Source: an uncultured Sulfurovum sp. (lineage in GTDB: Bacteria > Campylobacterota > Campylobacteria > Campylobacterales > Sulfurovaceae). Taken from it: a stretch of 43,515 bases of DNA. Where the stretch lies: contig CAJXJN010000015.1 in NCBI GenBank assembly GCA_913055205.1, forward strand, positions 1 to 43,515. Direction: 5' to 3'. Shown piece by piece: positions 7,679 to 16,290 of this stretch (position 1 is its first letter; every line of letters starts with the position of its first letter). Under the pieces are notes generated by a model that was not told where the DNA came from, ran no database searches, and saw only the letters and a list, made by a program, of their open reading frames with translations. The position numbers and the translations under genes were made by a program.

Positions 7679-7933
7679 TTGATTAAAGAATTTTCTATAT
7701 TGGTATCCATGGTACTGTTGCTGGCAGGCTTTGTACTTGTACACTATCTGACTCATAACGGCATCTCCTCAAAAGAGATGTTAAGTAGTGTTACGAAGGT
7801 CACAAAACTCTCTTCTCCCTCATTAAGTGTTGCTTACTATGAACCAAGAGTTCTTTTCTATGATGAGGCCTCAAATCCTGCATATCCTCAAATGCAGACT
7901 ATAAATAAAATGGATCTGGTTTATGCAAAATAA
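7679..7933 (+). CDS. Small membrane-anchored protein of the NosL/ABC operon
   Basis: An 84-aa frame with a TTG start, one membrane segment (about residues 6-27) and a polar tail rich in Tyr and Ser that ends LVYAK. I do not recognise the family. It starts 21 nt after the NosL-like gene and overlaps the permease gene by 11 nt, which supports it as a real, co-translated gene. The tail should be periplasmic if the anchor is an uncleaved N-terminal signal. It may be a small subunit of the transporter downstream. The start codon is uncertain. Confidence 0.6.
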   Translation: MIKEFSILVSMVLLLAGFVLVHYLTHNGISSKEMLSSVTKVTKLSSPSLSVAYYEPRVLFYDEASNPAYPQMQTINKMDLVYAK

Positions 7934-9116
7934 TGTTTTTGGACATAGTGCTTTTCTGCACTTTCTTACACTGCTGCTTTTTAAACAAAAAGGCAAACAT
8001 ATTGGAGCAGTGTTGATCTCTGTGATCATCATCTTTCTTTTGAGTTCTGTACTCTTTATCTCCTCCTCTTTGCAAAATTCACTTTTGAGTACGCTGGAGA
8101 GTCAAGCGGATTTTACGTTAAATAAAGTTCAAGCAGGAAGAGCTGTCAACACACCTGTGGATTGGCTAGATAAAGTGCTTGAGATCGATGGGGTATCCAA
8201 GGTTGCACCCAGGGTTTATGGCAGGTATTTTTTTACCCCTCGCGGGAAATCCTTTTTAGTGGTCGGCGTAGATTTTTTTGATGAACAAAGCAGTAGAGAA
8301 CTTCGATCACTTATAGAGAGCATAGACCTCAAAAGCTTTTTATCTACAGATAGTATGATCGTAGGCGAAGGGGTAAAAACCTTTTTGTCAGAACATTATT
8401 ATAGTGAGAATTTTTCATTTAAGACCCCGGAAGGGAGTTTTAAAAAAGTACAAATCTACCAAACCCTTCCTGCTCAGAGTAATCTCATTGCTAATGATAT
8501 GATCATTATGCCTATAGATCTGGCCAGAGAAATTTTTGGATTGGGAGAAGATGAAATAACGGATATTACTTTCAATGTTCCCAATGATGCAGAGTGGGAC
8601 AACATTATCACTAAACTACACCTGCTATTTTATGATGTTCGGGTGGTGGAGAAAAGAGAGGTTGCAAAAGCCTATGAAAACCTTTACAACTACAAAGGGG
8701 GACTCTTTTTGATACTCTATCTTGTTACCATAGTCACCTTTATGCTTATACTCTATCAGCGTTATTCCATGGTCTATTCGACAGAGCGAAAAGAGATAGG
8801 CATACTTCGTGCAGTAGGATGGAGTATCAAAGATATTTTGAAATTGAAATTCTATGAAACGGCAGTGATTGTAGTGATTAGTTTTATATTGGGTGTGGTG
8901 TTGGCATATCTGTATGTATTTGTATGGGGTGCACCACTGCTTAGTCAGATATTTTTAGGAGGTGTAAATTTGCCCAATCATGTAAGTTTTGTACCAGTGA
9001 TAAAGTTTGGATTGTTGGGGTCAATTTTCCTTTTTTATGCCATTCCATTTTTTGCTGCAGTAATTATCCCTGCCTGGAAGATCGCAGTGACATCACCTAA
9101 AGAGGCAATGTTATGA
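7923..9116 (+). CDS. MacB/FtsX-type ABC transporter permease
   Basis: A 397-aa protein with one N-terminal membrane segment (about 28-50), a large extracytoplasmic domain (about 50-265) and three C-terminal segments around 268-288, 320-345 and 370-390. This is the topology of MacB/LolC/FtsX mechanotransmission permeases. The cytoplasmic STERKEIGILRAVGWS motif before the second group of segments is the classic FtsX-family coupling region. Such permeases usually work on periplasmic substrates or partners rather than moving ions across the membrane. It overlaps the ATPase gene by 4 nt (ATGA) and lies between NosL-like genes. Confidence 0.85.
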   Translation: MQNNVFGHSAFLHFLTLLLFKQKGKHIGAVLISVIIIFLLSSVLFISSSLQNSLLSTLESQADFTLNKVQAGRAVNTPVDWLDKVLEIDGVSKVAPRVYGRYFFTPRGKSFLVVGVDFFDEQSSRELRSLIESIDLKSFLSTDSMIVGEGVKTFLSEHYYSENFSFKTPEGSFKKVQIYQTLPAQSNLIANDMIIMPIDLAREIFGLGEDEITDITFNVPNDAEWDNIITKLHLLFYDVRVVEKREVAKAYENLYNYKGGLFLILYLVTIVTFMLILYQRYSMVYSTERKEIGILRAVGWSIKDILKLKFYETAVIVVISFILGVVLAYLYVFVWGAPLLSQIFLGGVNLPNHVSFVPVIKFGLLGSIFLFYAIPFFAAVIIPAWKIAVTSPKEAML

Positions 9117-9796
9117 TGATCCGTATAGAAGGTGTCAATAAAATATTTAACGAGGGAAGAGTACAGGCATTTGAAGCGCTCAAGTCTATTGATCTTGAAA
9201 TAGCCAAAGGTGAGACGATCATATTAAGTGGTGTAAGTGGCAGTGGGAAATCAACACTCCTGTCACTCATCGCTGCACTCGATAAACCCAGCAGTGGGAA
9301 GATAGTAGTGGAAGGTGAACTTATTTCAAAACTTCCTGATCTGCACGCATCAGCCTATCGTGCAAAAAGTATAGGGTTTATTTTTCAGCACTTTAATCTT
9401 TTAGAGTCATTGAGTGTAGAAGAGAATGTGATTGCCCCTTTGATCAATTCCGGACTTGATATGGTCGACATTAAAGCCAAAGCAGAAAAGAGTATGAAAA
9501 TGGCTGCTATTGAGCATAAGGCATCACAACAGGTCAAAGCACTCTCAGGCGGAGAGAAGCAGCGCTGTGCCATTGCCAGAGCTTTGGTCCATGAGCCTGA
9601 ACTCATCATTTGTGATGAACCTACTGCCAATCTTGATAGAGAGAATTCACTTAAATTCATAGAAATACTTCGCTCGTTGTATGCGTTGAAGAAAACCATC
9701 ATCGTTGCAACCCATGATCCACTTTTTGAGACGCTCTCTTTTCCTGTAAGATTGGTTCATATGGAGGATGGAAAAATAGTGAGCAGTGAGCAGTGA
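9113..9796 (+). CDS. LolD/MacB-type ABC transporter ATPase
   Basis: A 227-aa ABC ATPase with Walker A GVSGSGKST (40-48), Q-loop FIFQHFNLL, signature LSGGE (144-148), Walker B ELIICDEPTA (163-172) and switch His in VATHD. It belongs to the LolD/MacB/FtsE branch and pairs with the permease upstream (4-nt overlap). The stop falls in a threefold GTGAGCA repeat that also contains the proposed start of the next gene. The substrate is unknown; NosL neighbours suggest metallocentre or copper handling. Confidence 0.88.
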   Translation: MMIRIEGVNKIFNEGRVQAFEALKSIDLEIAKGETIILSGVSGSGKSTLLSLIAALDKPSSGKIVVEGELISKLPDLHASAYRAKSIGFIFQHFNLLESLSVEENVIAPLINSGLDMVDIKAKAEKSMKMAAIEHKASQQVKALSGGEKQRCAIARALVHEPELIICDEPTANLDRENSLKFIEILRSLYALKKTIIVATHDPLFETLSFPVRLVHMEDGKIVSSEQ

Positions 9797-9799
9797 GCA
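9779..9799 (+). repeat. Three tandem GTGAGCA heptamers at a gene junction
   Basis: Three exact copies of the 7-bp unit GTGAGCA cover the ATPase stop codon (9794-9796) and the GTG proposed as start of the next gene (9786-9788). Seven is not a multiple of three, so gain or loss of a copy would change the reading frame at the ATPase C-terminus and the coupling to the next gene. Confidence 0.85.
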
Positions 9800-10778
9800 G
9801 GTAGCGGTTTTGAATGAAATATTATTAAGTAATGAAGTAATTGTCTATTTACTTTCAGAGACGGTACTCTACATTCTGCTTTTTGTTGCTTTTCTCTCTA
9901 CGATCGGATTGCTGAGAAAATGGAACTTTAATACCTTTACCACAGAGCAGTTCAATTTGGAAAACCGTTCTTATTTGGTAATGACTATCATCTTTTTTGT
10001 GATGTTGCTTAAAGTCATTTTACTTCCTTATTTTGTCTATACCATAGATAATCTCGCCGACCTTATTCCCGGGGCGATGTGTGGTGCAGGAGTCATTAAA
10101 GCGAATGTATATGGTAATCCGCTTTTATCACTTAAAATCGTCATACTCTTTTTGAGTGGTATCTGGTTGAGTATTAATCAGATCGATCTTAAGGCAAAGA
10201 ACTATCCTTATCTGAAATTAAAATCATGGTTTTTCGTCGCTATTTTTCTGCTTTTAAGTATGGAATTCTTATTGGATCTACTCTATTTTACCCATATAGA
10301 AACAACTAAAGCTGTGAGCTGCTGTTCTGTAATTTTCGGACAGACAGGTGGAGCCAATGGGCTTCCTTTTGGTTTGGATATCCCTAAACTCCTGATGCTT
10401 TTTTATCTGCTTTATGCTTTGGTGATATTAACAATATTCTCAGACCTTGCTCTTATGAGTATTATCGCAAGTTTGCTTTTTGCTGTGGTGGCTTATTATG
10501 CAGTTGTTTATTTCTTTGGTACTTATATTTATGAGTTACCGACACATCAATGTCCTTTTTGTATGCTGCAAGACCATTATTATTATGTGGGCTATGCCGT
10601 TTGGGGATTTTTGCTTCTGAGTGTCTTTTTGATCATTGATGGTGCCGTGATGCAATATTTTTTTCATCAGTATTTAAAAACTATAAAGCGATTTTCGCTA
10701 TTATTGCTGACACTTTTTGTAATACTTTGCAGTGCCTATGTCGTTATCTATTATTTAAAAAACGGAGTCTTTTTATGA
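9786..10778 (+). CDS. Polytopic membrane protein with CPFCM motif
   Basis: A protein of up to 330 aa with about eight membrane segments. Cysteines are few and grouped: MCGAG (Cys99), SCCS (Cys179-180) and THQCPFCMLQ (Cys256, Cys259, Met260). The last motif recalls the CxxC of DsbB/VKOR-type quinone-linked oxidoreductases but could equally bind copper. I do not recognise a named family. The GTG start at 9786 overlaps the ATPase gene by 11 nt; a TTG at 9807 or the following codons are alternatives. It ends with a 4-nt ATGA overlap into the next NosL-like gene. Confidence 0.78.
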   Translation: MSSEQVAVLNEILLSNEVIVYLLSETVLYILLFVAFLSTIGLLRKWNFNTFTTEQFNLENRSYLVMTIIFFVMLLKVILLPYFVYTIDNLADLIPGAMCGAGVIKANVYGNPLLSLKIVILFLSGIWLSINQIDLKAKNYPYLKLKSWFFVAIFLLLSMEFLLDLLYFTHIETTKAVSCCSVIFGQTGGANGLPFGLDIPKLLMLFYLLYALVILTIFSDLALMSIIASLLFAVVAYYAVVYFFGTYIYELPTHQCPFCMLQDHYYYVGYAVWGFLLLSVFLIIDGAVMQYFFHQYLKTIKRFSLLLLTLFVILCSAYVVIYYLKNGVFL

Positions 10779-11278
10779 AAAAAATACTTATCAATTTATT
10801 AACTTTTGCTATAGTTGTAGCTGTTATTGTGATACTTTTACTTTCATTGGGAAGTGAAGAGGGAGCAAGGTATGTCTACAAAGGCAATACAGCACATCAA
10901 CCTGTTTCCGTAAAATCTAAAGAGTATCAATGTTCTGAATGTAATATGGATGTGGAAGATCTTAGTTATACAGTAGAACTTATTACCGAAAAAGGTGATA
11001 CTTATTTTTTCGATGATATAGGGTGTGTAGTACTTTGGCTTAAGAACCATACACCAAAAATCAATAAGATCGTAACACAAACGCAAGATACCCATCAGTG
11101 GGTCGATGCTACTAAAGCCTGGTACTCTCGCACTGCATATTCACCTATGGGTTACGGATTTGCTGCATATGAAAAGAAAAAAGAGGGGTTGATCCCTTAT
11201 GATGAAATGAGGCTTTTGATGCTTCAGGGGAAAAACCTGCATGATCCTTTTGTCAAAAAGAAGCTTTTGGGAGAATAA
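10775..11278 (+). CDS. Membrane-anchored NosL-like protein
   Basis: The ATG at 10775 gives 168 aa with a strong N-terminal membrane anchor (about residues 4-25) and no lipobox. The frame upstream of it lies inside the previous gene. The NosL domain has YQCSECNM (Cys53, Cys56, Met58), FFDDIGCVVLWL and SPMGYGFAAYEKK, nearly the same pattern as nosL at 3305. It closes the six-gene operon, coupled by ATGA to the CPFCM membrane protein. Probably a Cu(I)-binding periplasmic domain held at the inner membrane. Confidence 0.85.
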   Translation: MKKILINLLTFAIVVAVIVILLLSLGSEEGARYVYKGNTAHQPVSVKSKEYQCSECNMDVEDLSYTVELITEKGDTYFFDDIGCVVLWLKNHTPKINKIVTQTQDTHQWVDATKAWYSRTAYSPMGYGFAAYEKKKEGLIPYDEMRLLMLQGKNLHDPFVKKKLLGE

Positions 11279-11369
11279 TCTATTTCTTGGATAATTTACA
11301 AAAACACGATTTACTGTCTAACGAGCAGCTATTTGGATAAAAAATATAAGGTTTTTATCATTTTTTTGT

Positions 11370-11375
11370 TATACT
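11370..11375 (+). promoter_or_regulatory. Candidate -10 box for acpP
   Basis: TATACT sits 35 nt before the acpP ATG in a T-rich tract, fitting the Campylobacterota pattern where the -10 box is conserved and the -35 replaced by AT-rich periodic sequence. An AAGGAG ribosome site follows at 11398-11403. Confidence 0.45.
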
Positions 11376-11409
11376 TGTGTGTATTTTTAACAAACTTAAG
11401 GAGTAATCA

Positions 11410-11637
11410 ATGGCATTATTTGATGATGTGAAAGAAGTAGTTGTAGAGCAACTAAATGTGAGCCCGGATGAGGTAAAAGAAGAGTCTAAATTCGTAGAAG
11501 ATCTGGGGGCTGACAGTCTTGATGTTGTTGAATTGGTAATGGCTCTTGAAGAGAAATTCGATATAGAAATTCCTGATGATCAAGCAGAAGCTATTGCAAC
11601 AGTAGCAGATGCAATTAAATTTATCGAGAACGTATAA
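11410..11637 (+). CDS. acpP: Acyl carrier protein
   Basis: A 75-aa acidic protein with the phosphopantetheine attachment motif [10 protein letters not shown] (Ser36), full length for bacterial ACP. It carries growing acyl chains in type II fatty acid synthesis. A strong AAGGAG ribosome site lies 6 nt before the ATG. fabF and accA follow on the same strand, a common grouping in Campylobacterota. The hairpin after the stop may set ACP mRNA higher than fabF mRNA. Confidence 0.97.
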   Translation: MALFDDVKEVVVEQLNVSPDEVKEESKFVEDLGADSLDVVELVMALEEKFDIEIPDDQAEAIATVADAIKFIENV

Positions 11638-11645
11638 TTTTCGAT

Positions 11646-11669
11646 AGTAATCCCTTTTGCGGGATTACT
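11646..11669 (+). terminator. Hairpin after acpP (terminator or attenuator)
   Basis: AGTAATCCC-TTTTGC-GGGATTACT is a perfect 9-bp stem with a 6-nt loop, starting 8 nt after the acpP stop. No clear T-run follows, so it may be a partial terminator or a 3'-end stabiliser for the abundant acpP transcript. Confidence 0.7.
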
Positions 11670-11739
11670 TAAAATATATATCAGTATTTTAGATCGAATA
11701 TTAATATATGTCTTATAAAGTAAATAGATAGGAGAGCCA

Positions 11740-12957
11740 GTGAAAAGAGTAGTAGTAACAGGTTTAGGAATGATAAATTCTTTAGGACTTGACAAAGAGA
11801 GTGCATTTTCTGCAATAGTAGAGGGAAAATGCGGGATTAAAGTGATTGAATCATTTGATGTAGAGAAACATACAGCAAAAATTGCAGGTGAGATCATGGA
11901 TTTTGATCCACTTTCTGTAATGGATGCAAAAGAGACAAAAAAAGCAGATAGATTCATTCAACTTGGACTTAAAGCTGCTGCTGAAGCGATAGAAGATGCA
12001 AAACTTCCTGAAGATTTTGACAGAGATAGATTCGGAGTGGCTTCTGCATCAGGAATAGGCGGCTTACCGAATATTGAAAAAAACTCAGTCGTATGTGAAA
12101 ATAGAGGACCAAGAAGAATCTCTCCTTTCTTCATCCCTTCTTCACTGGTAAATATGCTTGGTGGATTCGTATCTATTTATCAAAACCTCAAAGGACCAAA
12201 CCTCTCTTCTGTAACTGCTTGTGCTGCCGGAACACATGCCATAGGTGAAGCAGCAAAAAGTATCATGGTAGGTACTGCTGACAAGATGCTTGTTGTAGGT
12301 GCGGAATCTGCTATCTGCCCTGTAGGTGTAGGTGGATTTGCTGCAATGAAAGCGCTCTCTACCAGAAATGATGATCCAAAAACGGCTTCAAGACCATTTG
12401 ATGCAGATCGTGATGGATTTGTCATGGGTGAAGGTGCTGGTGCATTGGTGCTTGAAAGTTATGATGATGCTATTGCCCGTGGCGCTACTATTTATGGTGA
12501 AGTGATCGGCTTTGGTGAAAGCGGTGATGCAAACCATATCACAACACCAACGATGGATGGCCCGCTTCGCGCAATGAAGGGTGCATATGAAATGGCAGGC
12601 AGACCAAAAGTAGATTATGTCAATGCACATGGAACATCCACACCGGTAAATGATAAAAATGAAACAGCAGCACTTAAAGAGCTTTTTGGCGGCAAAGAGA
12701 ACTGTCCTCCAGTAAGTTCTATCAAGGGGCAGATCGGTCACTGTCTTGGTGCGGCAGGTGCCATAGAAGCAGTGGTGTCTCTTATGGCTATGAGAGATGG
12801 TGTATTACCTCCAACCATCAATTACACAACTCCTGATGAGAATTGTGATCTTGATTATATCCCTAATGAGGCAAGAAAAGCAGATGTTAATATTGTAATG
12901 AGTAATTCATTTGGTTTTGGTGGTACGAACGGTGTAGTCATCTTTAAGAAAATATAA
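11740..12957 (+). CDS. fabF: 3-oxoacyl-ACP synthase II (KAS II)
   Basis: A 405-aa beta-ketoacyl synthase that condenses malonyl-ACP with acyl-ACP. The catalytic triad is Cys161 (VTACAAGTH), His297 (NAHGTSTP) and His334 (GQIGHCLGAAG). The Cys-His-His set fits FabF rather than FabH. GTG start at 11740 with GGAGAG 5 nt upstream; the protein begins KRVVVTGLGM as in the family. Ends 9 nt before accA. Confidence 0.97.
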   Translation: MKRVVVTGLGMINSLGLDKESAFSAIVEGKCGIKVIESFDVEKHTAKIAGEIMDFDPLSVMDAKETKKADRFIQLGLKAAAEAIEDAKLPEDFDRDRFGVASASGIGGLPNIEKNSVVCENRGPRRISPFFIPSSLVNMLGGFVSIYQNLKGPNLSSVTACAAGTHAIGEAAKSIMVGTADKMLVVGAESAICPVGVGGFAAMKALSTRNDDPKTASRPFDADRDGFVMGEGAGALVLESYDDAIARGATIYGEVIGFGESGDANHITTPTMDGPLRAMKGAYEMAGRPKVDYVNAHGTSTPVNDKNETAALKELFGGKENCPPVSSIKGQIGHCLGAAGAIEAVVSLMAMRDGVLPPTINYTTPDENCDLDYIPNEARKADVNIVMSNSFGFGGTNGVVIFKKI

Positions 12958-12966
12958 GGATCAAAA

Positions 12967-13902
12967 GTGGCAACTTATTTAGATTTTGAAAATAAAATTG
13001 AAAAGATACAGGAAGAGATCGTATCTGCACATGCCATTGCCAATTTAGAAGCTGTAGAGAAGCATCAAAAAGAGTTGGAGAAAGAGGTAGAAAAAACATT
13101 TGGTTCTCTTAGTGACTACCAAAAACTCCAGCTTGCACGTCACCCCGACAGACCTTATGCCTTGGATTACATCAAACTTCTTATGGATGATGCCTATGAA
13201 ATTCATGGAGACCGTGCTTTCCGTGATGATCCTGCTATTTTATGTTATATCGGTTGGATCGATGGTCAAAAGACGATGGTCATAGGTGAACAAAAAGGGC
13301 GTGGTGTTAAAAACAAGATCAAAAGAAATTTCGGTATGCCAAATCCGGAAGGATATAGAAAAGCACTTCGTGCAGTGCGTATGGCAGAGAAATTTGATAT
13401 TCCGGTATTGATGCTCATAGACACTCCGGGTGCTTATCCGGGCCTAGGAGCAGAAGAGAGAGGACAGAGTGAAGCTATTGCTAAAAATCTTTTTGAATTC
13501 GCTTCAGTGAAAGTGCCTATGGTCTCTGTTGTGATCGGAGAGGGTGGTTCCGGTGGAGCACTTGCCATTGGAGTAGCAGATAAGCTCGCAATGATGCGTT
13601 ACTCTGTATTTGCAGTTATCTCTCCTGAGGGATGTTCAGCGATATTATGGAATGACCCGTCTAAGGTAGAAACAGCAACAAAAGCACTGAAGATCACACC
13701 AAGTGACCTCTTGGAACATAAGCTTATCGATGATGTGCTTGATGAACCGCTCATAGGGGCACACCGTGATAAAAATACCGCAGCAGAGGTACTTAAAACA
13801 TATTTTCTGGAGAATGTAAAAGCCCTTAAAGAGCTTTCAATAGATGAATTGCTTGACCAGCGCTATAAAAAACTTACTTCTGTAGGCGCTTATAGCGAAT
13901 AA
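12967..13902 (+). CDS. accA: Acetyl-CoA carboxylase carboxyltransferase subunit alpha
   Basis: A 311-aa protein, family length, with a GTG start and an AAGGAT ribosome site. Markers are the N-terminal helical region, the [10 protein letters not shown] segment, [22 protein letters not shown] and [15 protein letters not shown], where the oxyanion-forming glycines lie. It forms the carboxyltransferase with AccD (not in the window), making malonyl-CoA for the FabF pathway encoded next to it. Confidence 0.97.
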   Translation: MATYLDFENKIEKIQEEIVSAHAIANLEAVEKHQKELEKEVEKTFGSLSDYQKLQLARHPDRPYALDYIKLLMDDAYEIHGDRAFRDDPAILCYIGWIDGQKTMVIGEQKGRGVKNKIKRNFGMPNPEGYRKALRAVRMAEKFDIPVLMLIDTPGAYPGLGAEERGQSEAIAKNLFEFASVKVPMVSVVIGEGGSGGALAIGVADKLAMMRYSVFAVISPEGCSAILWNDPSKVETATKALKITPSDLLEHKLIDDVLDEPLIGAHRDKNTAAEVLKTYFLENVKALKELSIDELLDQRYKKLTSVGAYSE

Positions 13903-13924
13903 GCCCTGCATGCTTTTCTAAAAT

Positions 13925-14539
13925 ATGATACATGAAATAGCCAATACCATTGTTGGGTACATTGGAGATATGGGCTATTTGGGTATCTTCCTTCTCATGT
14001 TTCTTGAGAGTACTTTCTTCCCCTTTCCCAGTGAGATTATCATGATACCGGCAGGTTATCTTGCTTTTAAAGGTGAGATGAATATCTATATGGTTGTATT
14101 AGTGGGTATTATCGGTTCCGTTACCGGGGCACTCTTTAATTATTACTTAGCCAAGCACTTTGGCAGAAAGTTCATTTTAAAATATGGAAAATACTTCTTC
14201 ATAAAAGAAGAGACCCTGGAAAAATTAGAAGCCTTTTTTACAAAACACGGAGAACTCTCCACCTTCAATGGAAGGCTCATCCCAGGCATACGCCAACTCA
14301 TCTCCCTACCGGCAGGACTGGCACGTATGAATGTTGCCAAGTTTTCTTTTTATTCAGGACTTGGTGCGGGTATTTGGGTAGTTGTTCTGGTAGTTTTAGG
14401 ATATCTGTTGGGTTCAAATGAAGCACTTATCAGTGAATATCTCAAATCTGCAACACTCATTGCACTTCTTTGTGTTGTATTTATTACGCTTTTTTATATC
14501 GTTAGACATAAAAGAAAAAAAGAGATATTGGATGATTAA
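13925..14539 (+). CDS. DedA-family membrane protein
   Basis: A 204-aa membrane protein with a typical DedA start (GYLGIFLLMFLEST-FFPFPSE), the conserved GRLIPGIRQLISLPAGLARM segment, where the two Arg residues are conserved, and a hydrophobic C-terminus. DedA proteins act in membrane lipid or undecaprenyl-phosphate translocation and envelope homeostasis. It begins 22 nt after accA and its stop overlaps that of the convergent helicase gene by 4 nt. Confidence 0.9.
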   Translation: MIHEIANTIVGYIGDMGYLGIFLLMFLESTFFPFPSEIIMIPAGYLAFKGEMNIYMVVLVGIIGSVTGALFNYYLAKHFGRKFILKYGKYFFIKEETLEKLEAFFTKHGELSTFNGRLIPGIRQLISLPAGLARMNVAKFSFYSGLGAGIWVVVLVVLGYLLGSNEALISEYLKSATLIALLCVVFITLFYIVRHKRKKEILDD

Positions 14540-15897
14540 TCCAATATCCAAGCTACATACTTCTTTTTCTTGATCTTCGTATTTTTTAATGCTTTAAAAA
14601 CTTTATCTATGACAGTATGATGCAGTGCTACATAAGATTTTGTCTCAGTGATGTGGATCTTGCCTATCAACTTGTTGTCAATACCTATTTCTTTACAAAG
14701 TGTTCCGAGTATATCTCCTGCACGAAGTTTTGTTTTTTTCCCGCCATTGATGCAAAGTGTATCATACTTGGAGATCATTTTAAATGCAGCATCTACCCGT
14801 AATTCTTTCATCTCTCCCATACGTGCATGAGAAGTAATATAAGAGCATTTTGCGCTATCTTTAGGTTCATATAGAGACAAAGCTGTACCGGTAGCATCTG
14901 CCCGTCCTGTACGTCCTATGCGGTGAGTGTAAACTTCTTTGTCAAAAGGCAAATCGTAGTTGATAACAAGTTCAATACCTTTAATATCCAGTCCTCTTGA
15001 AGCAACATCAGTAGCTACAAGAATTCTTTTGGAGCCATTAGAGAACGCAATGACAGCTTCATTGCGTTCTCTTTGATCAAGGTCTCCATGCAGGTCTATG
15101 ACAGAGTGTCCACGTCTATGCAGTCTGTCAGCAAGTGAGGTTACTTCAGCTTTTGTATTACAAAAAATAAGCAGAGATTCCGGTTTATAGGACTGCATGA
15201 GTGCGGTGAGTGTTTTGAACTTATCAGATGTCTCATAGACGATCTCATCTATCTTGGTACTCTCCTGTACGGTATCTACTTTGATGGTAAGAGGCTGTTT
15301 TAAGAGGGCTTTAGCCAGTTTTTCTATCTTCTCCGGGAACGTAGCAGAGAAGAGAAGCGTTTGTCTATTTCTGGGCATGTTAGAGCCTATTTTGACGATC
15401 TCATCATAAAATCCCATATCCAACATACGGTCTGCTTCATCAAGTACAAGCGTTTTAATACTGTCCAGAACAAGGGTTTCTTTGGCCAGATGATCTTGTA
15501 TGCGTCCCGGAGTCCCTATGAGTATATGTGCTCCTTTGGCCAGTGACTCTGCTTGTGCACGAAGAGGTACCCCTCCATAAAGTGTCAGTATTTTGAGGTT
15601 GGCTTTGTATGCTGCTATTTTTCTAAGCTCTACTGCGACCTGATCTGCCAGTTCACGTGTAGGGGTGATGATAATGGTTTGAGGTTTATTCTTATTCATA
15701 TCTGTATGCATAACAGCAGGGAGTCCAAAAGCCAATGTTTTTCCTGAACCTGTTTTGGATTGAGCTAAAATATCTTTACCTTCAAGAATAGGATTGATAG
15801 TTTTTTCTTGTATCTCTTTCATGGTAGAAAAATTGAGTGCATCTAACGTTTTTAAAAGAGCCTCTGGTATATTTGTAATGTTGTTAAATGATGCCAT
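14536..15897 (-). CDS. dbpA: DEAD-box RNA helicase, DbpA-like
   Basis: A 453-aa helicase with the Q-motif region, Walker A AQSKTGSGKT, PTRELA, the DEAD box (VLDEADRMLDMGF), SAT (FSATFP) and the HRIGRTGR motif VI. The C-terminal 75 residues (GGKKTKLRAGDILGTL to YVAWILD) match the DbpA RNA-binding domain, which in E. coli recognises 23S rRNA hairpin 92 during 50S assembly. Single gene, convergent with dedA. Confidence 0.88.
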   Translation of the reverse strand: MASFNNITNIPEALLKTLDALNFSTMKEIQEKTINPILEGKDILAQSKTGSGKTLAFGLPAVMHTDMNKNKPQTIIITPTRELADQVAVELRKIAAYKANLKILTLYGGVPLRAQAESLAKGAHILIGTPGRIQDHLAKETLVLDSIKTLVLDEADRMLDMGFYDEIVKIGSNMPRNRQTLLFSATFPEKIEKLAKALLKQPLTIKVDTVQESTKIDEIVYETSDKFKTLTALMQSYKPESLLIFCNTKAEVTSLADRLHRRGHSVIDLHGDLDQRERNEAVIAFSNGSKRILVATDVASRGLDIKGIELVINYDLPFDKEVYTHRIGRTGRADATGTALSLYEPKDSAKCSYITSHARMGEMKELRVDAAFKMISKYDTLCINGGKKTKLRAGDILGTLCKEIGIDNKLIGKIHITETKSYVALHHTVIDKVFKALKNTKIKKKKYVAWILD

Positions 15898-15992
15898 ATC
15901 GGATCTCTCTTTGGTTTTGTATTTTTGTAAGTATAGGGTAATTTATATTAAGAGGAAAGTACGTAAGATGTGAGCTGAAGCCCACAATAGGA

Positions 15993-16217
15993 TTAAGCTT
16001 TTGTTTTTCTATAATCCATGATCATTTTATATGCTTCATCTTTTAAAAGCAGCTTCTCTTTTTTGAGTATTTCCAGCTCTACATCGGTAAGGATACTTCT
16101 GCCTGCTTCGGCATCCTCTATTTTTTGATCAAGTTTATTATGTTTTTCGAAAATTCTTGCGAAGTGCGCATTTTCTTGTTTTAGCTCATGGATTTCGTCT
16201 CTATATTCGTGTAACAT
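15993..16217 (-). CDS. YdcH/DUF465-like small helical protein
   Basis: A 74-aa, highly charged helical protein. It starts MLHEYRDEIHELKQ and has the HNKLDQKIEDAE segment typical of the YdcH (DUF465) family, followed by a basic KKEKLLLKDEAYKMI helix. The family is widespread in Proteobacteria with no firm function. It lies alone between argJ and the helicase gene. Confidence 0.78.
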   Translation of the reverse strand: MLHEYRDEIHELKQENAHFARIFEKHNKLDQKIEDAEAGRSILTDVELEILKKEKLLLKDEAYKMIMDYRKTKA

Positions 16218-16290
16218 TTTTGATTCCTAGTGTTAATATATTGTATATTATAACTCTTTTGTGGTTAGCAGAGAGTTAAAATTAAAATTT

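Noticed and set aside
12388-12741. Long minus-strand frame inside fabF
   Set aside because: Cys/Ile/His-rich translation typical of an antisense shadow; fabF is certain on the plus strand.
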